DNA of 64,000 nucleotides, from NCBI RefSeq assembly GCF_036017915.1, contig NZ_CP107929.1:3662001-3726000 (forward strand), in the 5' to 3' direction. Under the pieces are notes generated by a model that saw only the letters and a program-made list of their open reading frames with translations, ran no database searches and had not been told where the DNA came from. This DNA is from Micromonospora sp. NBC_00421. GTDB lineage: Bacteria; Actinomycetota; Actinomycetes; Mycobacteriales; Micromonosporaceae. Made by a program: the position numbers and the translations under genes. Of the stretch, positions 1-27,876 are shown piece by piece. The first letter of the stretch is position 1, and every line of letters starts with the position of its first letter.

Positions 1-128
1 GGCCGGCGAGTTAGGGGTCGCCTCCGGGTATACCCAGGCCTTCCTTGCCGCCAGGCTGGAGCTATCCGAGGGCAGTGACGCACAACACGATGTCGGAAGC
101 GTGTCCGCCCCCAGCCGAGGAGGAAAGC
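1..128 (+). promoter_or_regulatory. Upstream region of the DUF5988 gene with a TTAGGGG box
   Basis: This leader carries TTAGGGG at 11-17, the same heptamer seen near other putative promoters of the window, and a perfect 10-bp palindrome GGGTATACCC at 26-35. A strong Shine-Dalgarno stretch, GAGGAGGAA, ends at 126 just before the GTG start at 129. No convincing -10/-35 pair could be placed. The region is cut by the window edge, so part of the promoter may be missing. Confidence 0.4.
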
Positions 129-398
129 GTGGACGATCTCACATCGGTGAGCAACGCGCGGCGGTTCAGCGACGTTCGCGGCGACGACCGATTCGACGTG
201 GTGCTCGAGGGCGGCCCGGTCGGTCTGCCGGCCACCGCCCGGGCCCACAGCGCGCAGGCCGGCACCGGCCGGATCAAGGTGCCCTACCTGGGCGGCTACG
301 AACACTTCGAACGCTCGGGTGACCACGACGGCCTCGACGACGACGCCTCGCGGGTGGTGGTCTTCCGTTGGACCATGCGGACGAAGATCGCCGAATGA
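129..398 (+). CDS. DUF5988 family protein
   Basis: An 89-residue protein of a small actinobacterial family often seen in secondary-metabolite clusters and of unknown function. Recognisable family segments are DVVLEGGP near the middle, the KVPYLGGYEHFER block, and the C-terminal VVFRWTMRTKIAE. The GTG at 129 is chosen because GAGGAGGAA lies directly upstream; an in-frame ATG at 45 would add 28 residues that do not resemble the family. It converges on the thioesterase gene with a shared stem-loop between them. No catalytic residues or membrane segments are visible. The family assignment rests on recalled sequence pattern; the role is unknown. Confidence 0.8.
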   Translation: MDDLTSVSNARRFSDVRGDDRFDVVLEGGPVGLPATARAHSAQAGTGRIKVPYLGGYEHFERSGDHDGLDDDASRVVVFRWTMRTKIAE

Positions 399-403
399 CG
401 ACA

Positions 404-444
404 CGGTTGATGGGGGCACCGGCCACCAGCGCCCCCGTCGACCG
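404..444. terminator. Bidirectional terminator between DUF5988 and thioesterase genes
   Basis: Arms 404-417 and 431-444 pair over 14 bp, including a G5C/GC5 core and two G-U wobbles, around a 13-nt loop. It lies between two convergent genes whose stops are at 398 and 454, so it can serve both. Confidence 0.7.
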
Positions 445-453
445 TCCTGTGGA

Positions 454-1230
454 TCAGCCGGTCGGCGCGCCGGGCAGCAGCCGTTCCAGCTCGGTACCGA
501 TCAGCCGGATCACGTCGGCGGCATGGTCGTTCAGGTAGAAGTGCCCACCCGGATACACCCGTACGTCGCATTCGCCGGTGGTGTGCAGCCGCCAGTCGTG
601 CGCCTCGTCCAGTGTGGTCATCGGGTCGTCGTCGCCGGTGAGCACGGTGATCGGGGCGTCCAACCGCTGGTCCGGGTCGGCCCGGTAGGTCTCCACCGCC
701 TTGTAGTCCCCACGCACCGCGGGCAGGATCATCGGCAGCAGCTCCGGGTCACCCAGCACCCGCGGGTCCGACCCGCTGAGCCGGGCCAGTTCCCGCAGCA
801 CCCCGGCGTCGTCACGGGTGTGCACGTACTGCTCCTGTCGGACGCGGGACGGGGCCCGGCGGCCGGAGGCGAACAGCCGCACCGGCGGTCGGCCGGTCTC
901 CCGCTGCAACCGCAGCCCCACCTCGTAGGCGAGCACCGCGCCCATGCTGTGGCCGAAGAGCGCCACCGGCCGGTCCAGCCATGGCCGCAGTGCACCGAAC
1001 ACCCCGTCGGCCAGCGCGGCGATGGTGTCCAGCACCGGCTCGTGTCGGCGGTCCTGCCGGCCCGGGTACTGGATCGCCAGCACTTCGACGGTGGGCGAGA
1101 GTGCCCGGGAGACCGGGAACAGGTAGCTGGCCGAACCACCGGCATGCGGCAGCGCCACCAGCCGGATCGCGCTGGACGGCGCGGGATGGAACCGCCGTAC
1201 CCACAGGTCGTTCTCTAGCGTTGCCGTCAT
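454..1230 (-). CDS. Type II thioesterase (PKS editing)
   Basis: A 258-residue alpha/beta hydrolase of the free-standing thioesterase II family (GrsT/RifR type). Such enzymes hydrolyse aberrant acyl groups from PKS carrier proteins. The nucleophile elbow GHSMG is at residues 93-97 (Ser95), with a downstream acidic segment GDDDP and the C-terminal GGHFYL histidine completing the usual triad. PHAGGSAS at 29-36 is the typical oxyanion-region signature. The ATG at 1230 is preceded by AGAGGA. The same ATG overlaps the stop of a small upstream frame (TGATG), so translation may be coupled. It lies downstream of the exporter gene but after that gene's terminator, so it probably has its own promoter near 1506-1561. 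Confidence 0.92.
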   Translation of the reverse strand: MTATLENDLWVRRFHPAPSSAIRLVALPHAGGSASYLFPVSRALSPTVEVLAIQYPGRQDRRHEPVLDTIAALADGVFGALRPWLDRPVALFGHSMGAVLAYEVGLRLQRETGRPPVRLFASGRRAPSRVRQEQYVHTRDDAGVLRELARLSGSDPRVLGDPELLPMILPAVRGDYKAVETYRADPDQRLDAPITVLTGDDDPMTTLDEAHDWRLHTTGECDVRVYPGGHFYLNDHAADVIRLIGTELERLLPGAPTG

Positions 1231-1433
1231 CACTGGTCCTCTGGGGATCGGTGCTGCGGGCCCGCCCCGCAGCGGGACGTCTGCAGCGGGACGTTCCCGT
1301 GCCGGCCCCACCGGTGGCGGGTCGCCGGGTCGACCTGCCCATCGGCGACGCGGACCGACCGGGCGTACCGGGGCTCGCCCGGGGGTCGACGTCGACGGGG
1401 CGTCCGCGCCGGCGCGTCACCCGGGACCGTCAT
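1230..1433 (-). CDS. Possible 67-residue leader ORF coupled to the thioesterase gene
   Basis: A short frame starting ATG at 1433 behind a good ribosome binding site (AGGGGAG, 5 nt upstream) and ending in a TGA that overlaps the thioesterase ATG by one base. The product is rich in arginine and proline (a run PRRRRPP near the N-terminus) with no recognisable domain or signal peptide. The RBS and stop-start overlap argue for translation; the low-complexity composition argues that it may be a leader whose job is coupling, or a chance frame. I do not recognise a family. Confidence 0.3.
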   Translation of the reverse strand: MTVPGDAPARTPRRRRPPGEPRYARSVRVADGQVDPATRHRWGRHGNVPLQTSRCGAGPQHRSPEDQ

Positions 1434-1505
1434 CAGCACTCCCCTGCCGGTCAGCTCGGGCGGCACGGCGTACCGGCGTGGTGCCGTCGCCCGTCGACGA
1501 AGTCG

Positions 1506-1561
1506 AGCGTAGGAACAGCCGGGAGACCGGGGCAACCCCTAAGTAGATGGTCGGCCCCCTA
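1506..1561 (-). promoter_or_regulatory. Putative thioesterase promoter with two TAGGGG boxes
   Basis: On the minus strand CTAGGGGG (1562-1555) and TTAGGGG (1542-1536) lie in direct repeat, about 20 bp apart, upstream of a -10-like TACGCT at 1511-1506. The gap from the nearer G-run to the -10 is 24 bp. The site lies between the exporter terminator and the thioesterase leader. Confidence 0.45.
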
Positions 1562-1588
1562 GCCCCCGACCGGACGGCGGGCGCACGG

Positions 1589-1621
1589 GACGACGTTCCC
1601 GCACCGGACGGGAACGTCGTC
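1589..1621 (-). terminator. Terminator of the MFS exporter gene
   Basis: A perfect 12-bp stem (1589-1600 with 1610-1621) around a 9-nt loop starts about 20 bp after the exporter stop codon. There is no T-run, as is usual in high-GC actinomycetes. Confidence 0.75.
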
Positions 1622-1642
1622 GTCAGCCCGGGGACGGTGCGG

Positions 1643-3379
1643 TCAGGCCACCGGATGGGCCGGCCGGGGGCTGGCCGGGGCTGCCGACTCCGGTCCGATC
1701 CGGATTTCGGTGCCCGGCGCGGCATCGGCGCGGCCGGTGCCCTCGGCGACCGCCACCGCGTCGACCGGGGCGGTGGCCGGGGTGACGTCGGCGGTGGACG
1801 ACGGGTCGGCGGTGGGCGTGGTCACGGGGTCGACCGGCCCGCCGGGCGTCTCCTGCCCGGGCACCGACGTGCCCACGTTGCGCAGCAGCACGGCTGCCAG
1901 GACCGCCGTCACCAGCAGGATGCCGGCCGAGACGACCGCCACGGCCCGCAGCTCGTCGGCGAAGGCCGCGCGGGCCAACGCCGCCAGCGTGTCCGCCGCG
2001 GTGGCGGAGAGCGTCCGGCTCTCCTCGACCGCGCCACCCAGGGTCTCCCGGGCGGTGGCCCAGGAGTCCGCCGGCACGCCGTCGGGGGCCGCGCCGGAGA
2101 GCTGCTGCCGGTAGACGAACGTGCCGATGCTACCGAGGATCGCGACGCCGAGCGCCGCACCGAACTGGCTGCCGGTCTCGGAGAGCCCGGCGGCGGCGCC
2201 GGCCCGCTCCGGCGGCGCGGTGGAGACGATCAACTCCGCGCTCAGGGTCAGCACCATCGCGATGCCGCCCGTCATCAGCGCCTGGCCGACCACCACCTGG
2301 GTCAATCCCGCCTCGTCGCCGACCTGGGCGAGCACCAGGCAGCCGACGGCCCCCACCAGCAGGCCACCGGCGGCGACGTAGGCCCGTCGGAAGCGCTGCG
2401 CCAGCATCGGGGCCAGCACCGCCGCGCCGACGCCCGCCGCGCCCGCCGCCGGCAGCGACCAGAGCCCGGCGCGGAACGGGCCCAGCCCGAGCACCAGCTG
2501 TAGGTACTGGCTGATGAAGAACATGAAGCCGACGAGTGCGAAGTTGGCAAGCACGTTCATCACCACCGCCGCGCTGAAGGCCGGGGCGCGGAACAACCGG
2601 ACGTCGATCACCGGCTCGGCGGCCCGCCGCTGGCGCAGCACGAAGAGGGTCAGGAAGATCAACCCGGCGACCACCCCGGCCACCGGCGGCCAGTCCCACC
2701 CGTCCTCGGCGAACTGCTTGATGCCCCAGATAGTCGGCAGCACCGCGACGAAGGCCAGTACCGTGCTCAACAGGTCGAGCCGCCCGGCCGCCGCGTTGCG
2801 GAACTCGGGGAGCAGCAACGGGGCGAGAATCAGCAGGAGCAGCATGATCGGCACGTTGATCTCGAAGACGGTGCCCCAGGAGAAGTACTGGAGCAGGGCG
2901 CCCCCGGCCACCAGGCCGATGACGCCACCGGCGGAGAAGCCGGCCGCCCAGAGCCCGATCGCGGCGCGACGCTGGTTCTCGTCGTGGAACATGTTGCGGA
3001 TCAACGACATGGTCGACGGCATCAGGGTCGCACCGGCGGCGCCCATCACCGCCCGGGTCCCGATCAGCATGCCGGGACTGGTGGAGAGGGCCGTGGCCGC
3101 TGATGCCACACCGAACACCGCCGCGCCGATCATCAGCAGCCGACGGCGCCCGATCCGGTCCCCCAGGGTCCCCATCGGGATCAACAGGCCGGCCAGCACG
3201 AAGGCGTAGACGTCCGTGATCCAGAGGAGCTGACTGCTCGTCGGTTCAAGGTCCGCCGTGATGAACGGTACGGCGTACGACAGCACGGTCATGTCCATGC
3301 TGATGATCAGTGTCACCATGACGAGTACCGCGAGACCGATCCACTCGCGGCGGCCGGCCTTTGCCTGCGATGTAGCCAT
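1643..3379 (-). CDS. DHA2-family MFS drug exporter (14 TM)
   Basis: A 578-residue proton-coupled efflux pump of the QacA/EmrB type, inner membrane, probably exporting the cluster product or giving self-resistance. Hydrophobic segments begin at about residue 14, and the loop signature GTLGDRIGRRR (motif A) follows TM2 near residue 70, with further segments up to about residue 500. The last ~79 residues form a Pro/Thr/Ala-rich hydrophilic tail, longer than usual for the family. The ATG at 3379 has no clear Shine-Dalgarno; a -10-like TAGCTT ends 6 nt upstream, suggesting a leaderless transcript. The divergent TetR gene and the 26-bp palindrome between them point to local repression. Confidence 0.92.
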   Translation of the reverse strand: MATSQAKAGRREWIGLAVLVMVTLIISMDMTVLSYAVPFITADLEPTSSQLLWITDVYAFVLAGLLIPMGTLGDRIGRRRLLMIGAAVFGVASAATALSTSPGMLIGTRAVMGAAGATLMPSTMSLIRNMFHDENQRRAAIGLWAAGFSAGGVIGLVAGGALLQYFSWGTVFEINVPIMLLLLILAPLLLPEFRNAAAGRLDLLSTVLAFVAVLPTIWGIKQFAEDGWDWPPVAGVVAGLIFLTLFVLRQRRAAEPVIDVRLFRAPAFSAAVVMNVLANFALVGFMFFISQYLQLVLGLGPFRAGLWSLPAAGAAGVGAAVLAPMLAQRFRRAYVAAGGLLVGAVGCLVLAQVGDEAGLTQVVVGQALMTGGIAMVLTLSAELIVSTAPPERAGAAAGLSETGSQFGAALGVAILGSIGTFVYRQQLSGAAPDGVPADSWATARETLGGAVEESRTLSATAADTLAALARAAFADELRAVAVVSAGILLVTAVLAAVLLRNVGTSVPGQETPGGPVDPVTTPTADPSSTADVTPATAPVDAVAVAEGTGRADAAPGTEIRIGPESAAPASPRPAHPVA

Positions 3380-3385
3380 GGCGGA

Positions 3386-3421
3386 AAGCTAGCATCGGAT
3401 CTATACGCACGTATACATCCG
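3386..3421. promoter_or_regulatory. TetR operator overlapping the exporter promoter
   Basis: Positions 3396-3421 form a 26-bp inverted repeat: half-sites CGGATCTATACG and CGTATACATCCG around a CA centre, with a single mismatched pair. On the minus strand the exporter -10 (TAGCTT, 3391-3386) lies next to it, so the palindrome would cover the -35 and spacer. It sits between divergent exporter and regulator genes, the classic arrangement for TetR repression and autoregulation. Confidence 0.75.
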
Positions 3422-3436
3422 GTGGATGAATTAGGG

Positions 3437-3466
3437 GGTGGTTCCGAGCAGGGTGGTTCCGAGTAG
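3437..3466 (+). repeat. Tandem 15-bp repeat in the tetR leader
   Basis: Two copies of a 15-bp unit, GGTGGTTCCGAG(C/T)AG, at 3437-3451 and 3452-3466, are followed by a partial third copy (GGTGG). They sit directly before the GTG start of the TetR gene. The repeat occupies the position where a ribosome binding site would be expected. Confidence 0.7.
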
Positions 3467-3475
3467 GGTGGCGCC

Positions 3476-4063
3476 GTGGGTCATCGGGAACGCCTGCTGG
3501 CAGGGGCCAGGGTCTGCCTCTACGAGCGCGGCTACACACGCACCACCGCCCGCGACATCGTCGCCGCGTCGGACACCAACCTGGCGTCGATCGGGTATCA
3601 CTTCGGCTCCAAGGAGGCGCTGCTGACGGCCGCCCTGGTGCAGGCGTTCGAGGACTGGGGCGCCGAGATCGACCGGGTGCTGCGCGACGGCACCCAGCCC
3701 GACCTGATGGACCGGTTGGAGTCGATGTGGACCGGCCTGGTGGAGTCGTTCGGCACGCACCGGCCGCTCTGGGTCGCCGGGATCGAGGCGTTCGCGCTGG
3801 CTGAACACCTACCGGTGCTGCGCGAGCAGCTGGCCGAGAGCTACACCCGGGCCCGCCCGGCGCTTGCCACCTTCGTCATCCAGAACGGCGGCGAGAACGT
3901 CACGGAAGAGACCCGCAAGGCCCTCGGCTCGTTCCTGTTGGCGCTGATGATCGGGTTGACGGTGCAGCGGCTGCTCGACCCGGCGGCCGCCCCGTCCGGC
4001 AAGGAACTGGCCGACGCGCTGCGGCTGATCGTCAACACGGTCAACGACTCGGCCGGCGACTGA
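3476..4063 (+). CDS. TetR-family transcriptional regulator
   Basis: A 195-residue regulator. The N-terminal helix-turn-helix spans about residues 19-55, ending in the typical IGYHFGSKEALL segment; the rest is a helical ligand-binding domain. GTG at 3476 is taken as the start because it gives the normal short N-terminal arm before the first DNA-binding helix; no upstream in-frame start with a better RBS is evident. It is divergent from the exporter with a shared palindrome and most likely represses that gene and itself, with the macrolactam or a precursor as inducer. It converges on the PqqD-like gene. Confidence 0.88.
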   Translation: MGHRERLLAGARVCLYERGYTRTTARDIVAASDTNLASIGYHFGSKEALLTAALVQAFEDWGAEIDRVLRDGTQPDLMDRLESMWTGLVESFGTHRPLWVAGIEAFALAEHLPVLREQLAESYTRARPALATFVIQNGGENVTEETRKALGSFLLALMIGLTVQRLLDPAAAPSGKELADALRLIVNTVNDSAGD

Positions 4064-4108
4064 ACCCACCCGGGACAGGGGTCGTTCCCGTCCCTTGCGG
4101 ACGACCGG

Positions 4109-4128
4109 CCCGACCCAGAGGGGTCGGG
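4109..4128. terminator. Terminator between tetR and PqqD-like genes
   Basis: CCCGACCC (4109-4116) and GGGTCGGG (4121-4128) form a perfect 8-bp stem with an AGAG tetraloop between two convergent stops (4063 and 4138). Confidence 0.65.
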
Positions 4129-4137
4129 TAGGGGTGG

Positions 4138-4404
4138 TCACTCCACCCTCACCAGGCCCGCGCGGAGCAGGTCCTCCAGCCAGACGTCGAAATCACGCCG
4201 GGTGACCACCGGATCTGCCGCCCACTGTCGGGCGAGGACACCGGCCGCGCGTTCCGGCGAGCCGCCCTGCTGCTGCAACGCGATCCACATGGCCGCGGCG
4301 GTCGCCCCGAACCGGTACCGCAGTCCGTCCCGCTCACAGGTCAGCTCCAGCTGCCCGCTCCGGGTGACCTTGGCGACGATCCCCTGTTCGAGTCGCACCC
4401 GCAT
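4138..4404 (-). CDS. PqqD-like small protein
   Basis: An 88-residue protein matching the PqqD fold pattern: N-terminal beta-rich half, the YRFGATAAAMWIAL segment around residues 29-42, and a C-terminal helix ending WLEDLLRAGLVRV. PqqD proteins usually present a precursor peptide to a radical SAM or cyclase partner. No precursor peptide or peptide-modifying radical SAM protein is visible here; the only radical SAM gene (27877-29223) is an amino-acid mutase. The ATG at 4404 is chosen because GGAGGCAGGGAGG ends directly at it; a longer frame to 4461 has no RBS. It lies after the PKS1 terminator on the same strand. The role is unknown. Confidence 0.7.
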   Translation of the reverse strand: MRVRLEQGIVAKVTRSGQLELTCERDGLRYRFGATAAAMWIALQQQGGSPERAAGVLARQWAADPVVTRRDFDVWLEDLLRAGLVRVE

Positions 4405-4560
4405 CCTCCCTGCCTCCCCGTGTCCACCCTGGTGGCACCTGCGGTGAACCGATTCGTCCATCCGCCCCGGCCACTACCGTACGAGGTCGCAAGGTAACGC
4501 GACACGGTCGTGGACCCACATCGAAGGTGGACAAATACCCACCCTTCCCCGGGGAGGAAG

Positions 4561-4602
4561 CCCGAGGTCCGCCGACAGCCGTGCACGTCGACGGACCTCG
4601 GG
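4561..4602 (-). terminator. Terminator of PKS1
   Basis: Perfect 11-bp arms CCCGAGGTCCG and CGGACCTCGGG (4561-4571, 4592-4602) enclose a 20-nt loop that itself contains a CGAC/GTCG pair. It begins 15 bp after the PKS1 stop. The rest of the 212-bp interval up to the PqqD-like gene (4405-4560) shows no other feature I can support. Confidence 0.8.
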
Positions 4603-4616
4603 TCCGACGGTGAAGG

Positions 4617-25949
<21,333 letters not shown>

Positions 25950-26020
25950 GGCACGCTCCACTAGGTCTCCGGGTTCGACGCCCGGCTCGGTGTGTCGGCT
26001 TGCGGCGCCCGATCACGGCA

Positions 26021-26088
26021 AGGCCGCCGCGACCGGTAGGGGGGACCGGTCGCGGCGGCCTCGCGGCGACCGGTGGGGTCACCGGTCG
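26021..26088 (-). terminator. Tandem hairpins between ferredoxin and PKS1
   Basis: Reading on the minus strand, CGACCGGTG/CACCGGTCG (9 bp, loop 4 nt, 26067-26088) is followed by a perfect 17-bp stem (26021-26037 with 26045-26061) around a 7-nt loop. They start about 10 bp after the ferredoxin stop. Such a pair should end P450-ferredoxin transcripts, so PKS1 probably has its own promoter in the remaining ~70 bp (25950-26020), where I could not place a clear -10. Confidence 0.75.
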
Positions 26089-26098
26089 GGGCGGTGGT

Positions 26099-26335
26099 TC
26101 ACTCCTCGGGCGCGAGCAGCGCGCCGGAGGCGGCGTCGCGGACCGTGATCGCGGACATCGGGCACATGTCGGCGGCGTCGATGACCGCCTCGTCGGGCGA
26201 GGTCCGGGGGGCCAGGGCGGAGGCCTTGCCGTCCCGGATCTCGATCTGGCGGGGGGCCGCGCCGGCGCAGACCCCGGTGCCGATGCAGGCCTCCCGGTCG
26301 ACGGTGACCGTCCAACCGGTGTCCACCGCGCTCAC
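26099..26335 (-). CDS. Ferredoxin, 3Fe-4S type
   Basis: A 78-residue soluble ferredoxin that should pass electrons to the neighbouring P450. Cluster ligands are Cys17 and Cys23 (CIGTGVC) and Cys58 in the DMCPMSAI segment; the single Cx5C...CP spacing is that of actinobacterial 3Fe-4S P450 ferredoxins. GTG at 26335 is chosen because it overlaps the P450 stop as GTGA, a 4-nt overlap that couples the two genes. A frame reaching back to 26386 lies inside the P450 gene and is not needed. No ferredoxin reductase is in the window. Confidence 0.9.
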   Translation of the reverse strand: MSAVDTGWTVTVDREACIGTGVCAGAAPRQIEIRDGKASALAPRTSPDEAVIDAADMCPMSAITVRDAASGALLAPEE

Positions 26336-27519
26336 CAGGACACCAGCAGCTTGTTCGGGCCCCGGACCAGCAGGCCGGACTTCCACGCCACGCCCGCGTC
26401 GCCGTCGGCCAGGCTCAGCTCGGGGAACCGGTCCAGGATGGTGTGCAGAGCCACCTGGAGCTCCATCCGGGCGAGCTGCGCGCCGAGGCAGTGGTGCGGG
26501 CCGTGACCGAACGCGACGTGCGGGTTCTGCTCGCGGGTGAAGTCGAAGGCCTCCGGGTCGTCGAAGATCTCCGGGTCCCGGTTGGCCCCGGGCAGGGAGA
26601 CCAGCACCGGCTCCCCGGCGCGGACGGTGATCCCGCTCAGCTCCACGTCCTCCACCGCGTAGCGGGGGAACATCGCGGCCGGGTTGAGCGGGATCATCCG
26701 CAGCAGTTCCTCCACGGCCGCCGGCACCAGGCTCCGGTCGGCGCGCAGCTGCGCCATCAGCTCCGGCCTGGTCAGCAGCGCGTAGACGAAGTTGGGGATG
26801 TGCGTGGAGACCGTCTCGACCCCGGTGAGCAGCAGCCCGACCCCGGCGATGGAGAGCAGTTCCTGCTCGGTCAGCCGGTCACCCTCGTCGCGGGCCTTGA
26901 CCAACGCGCCGAGCAGGTCGTCGGTGGGCTGCTCACGGCGCTGGGCGACCAGGTTGCCCATGTAGCCGAAGAGCTGCTCCACGTAGCTCATGAGCTGCTC
27001 GCTGGTGCTGGTCAGCCCCTCGGTCCAGATCCGGAACTGGGCCCGGTCCTCGAACGGCACCCCGAGCAGTTCGCAGATCACCGTGATCGGGAAGGGCAGC
27101 GCGAACATCTCCACCAGGTCGCCGGGGGAGCCCTTGGCGATCATGTCGTCGACGTACTCGTTGGCGATCCGCTGCGCGTCCTCGCGAATCCCGTTGACCC
27201 GGCGGGCGGTAAGCGCCTTGCCGGCCAGCTTGCGCAGCCGGGTGTGGTCCGGCGGGTCGAGGCCGATGATGCCCTCGTAGGTCATCTCCTCGCGCAGCCG
27301 GGGTTGGTCCTGGCCCTGCGCCGCGGCCCGGCTGAACCTCGGGTCGGTCAGCACGGTCTTGACGTCCTCGTACCGGGTGGCGAGCCAGGACACCTCGCCG
27401 TACGGCAACTGCACCCGGGCCAGCGGCTCGGTGCTGCGCAGCAACCCGTACGTCGGGTCGATGTCGATCCCGGGCGACTCGCTGAACGGATACTTGCGGA
27501 TCTCCTGATCGATCGTCAC
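26332..27519 (-). CDS. Cytochrome P450
   Basis: A 395-residue bacterial P450, likely a tailoring hydroxylase or epoxidase acting on the polyketide. Landmarks: I-helix TGVETVS (residues 232-238) with the acid-alcohol pair Glu235-Thr236, the ExxR motif EELLR (Glu271/Arg274), and the heme loop FGHGPHHCLG (337-346, Cys344). The usual Ala at the head of the I-helix motif is Thr and the residue after Thr236 is Val instead of Thr/Ser. The GTG at 27519 has GAGGGAG about 8 nt upstream; a TTG at 27534 lies inside that RBS. It is the first gene of a two-gene unit with the ferredoxin, divergent from the starter operon. Confidence 0.93.
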   Translation of the reverse strand: MTIDQEIRKYPFSESPGIDIDPTYGLLRSTEPLARVQLPYGEVSWLATRYEDVKTVLTDPRFSRAAAQGQDQPRLREEMTYEGIIGLDPPDHTRLRKLAGKALTARRVNGIREDAQRIANEYVDDMIAKGSPGDLVEMFALPFPITVICELLGVPFEDRAQFRIWTEGLTSTSEQLMSYVEQLFGYMGNLVAQRREQPTDDLLGALVKARDEGDRLTEQELLSIAGVGLLLTGVETVSTHIPNFVYALLTRPELMAQLRADRSLVPAAVEELLRMIPLNPAAMFPRYAVEDVELSGITVRAGEPVLVSLPGANRDPEIFDDPEAFDFTREQNPHVAFGHGPHHCLGAQLARMELQVALHTILDRFPELSLADGDAGVAWKSGLLVRGPNKLLVSW

Positions 27520-27645
27520 GGGACACTCCCTCAAGTCGCACCGGGCGCACGTGATCCGGCGCTGGCGTCGATGTCAGTTCGGCCGCTCGGCGCGGTACGG
27601 CGTATCCGGGCGACACGCCGGGCGCCGGCCGGACCAGGCGAGGGA

Positions 27646-27703
27646 TACGTAATCAGGAAAGGAAATCCACCTACACCCCCGCGACGCCCCTAGCCTCCCC
27701 CTA
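27646..27703 (-). promoter_or_regulatory. Putative P450 promoter with 11-bp spaced TAGGGG boxes
   Basis: On the minus strand TAGGGG occurs at 27703-27698 and 27692-27687, exactly 11 bp apart, with a degenerate third G-run 11 bp further on. A -10-like TACGTA lies at 27651-27646, 35 bp past the second box. It is part of the 357-bp divergent interval 27520-27876. Confidence 0.5.
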
Positions 27704-27713
27704 CCGGGCCCGC

Positions 27714-27770
27714 TAAGGGGCGGCTCTGGGGTGTCGTTAGGGGTTCGGGTCGACGGCCCACCACTAGCGT
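27714..27770 (+). promoter_or_regulatory. Putative starter-operon promoter with three G-boxes
   Basis: On the plus strand TAAGGGG, CTGGGG and TTAGGGG have G-runs starting at 27717, 27728 and 27740 (steps of 11 and 12 bp). A -10-like TAGCGT is at 27765-27770, 21 bp after the last box. The leader then runs about 100 nt to the aminomutase ATG at 27877. Confidence 0.5.
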
Positions 27771-27876
27771 GTGGACGAGACAACGCGCTGTTGACCGTCG
27801 AGCGATTCTCGCGGGCGCGCACCGGTGATCGAGTCACGCCACGTCGGTGGGCGCAACCCCCCATGGAGGATGGTTG

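Noticed and set aside
26443..27693. Plus-strand frame opposite the P450
   Set aside because: The P450 on the minus strand has all family motifs; this is its shadow.
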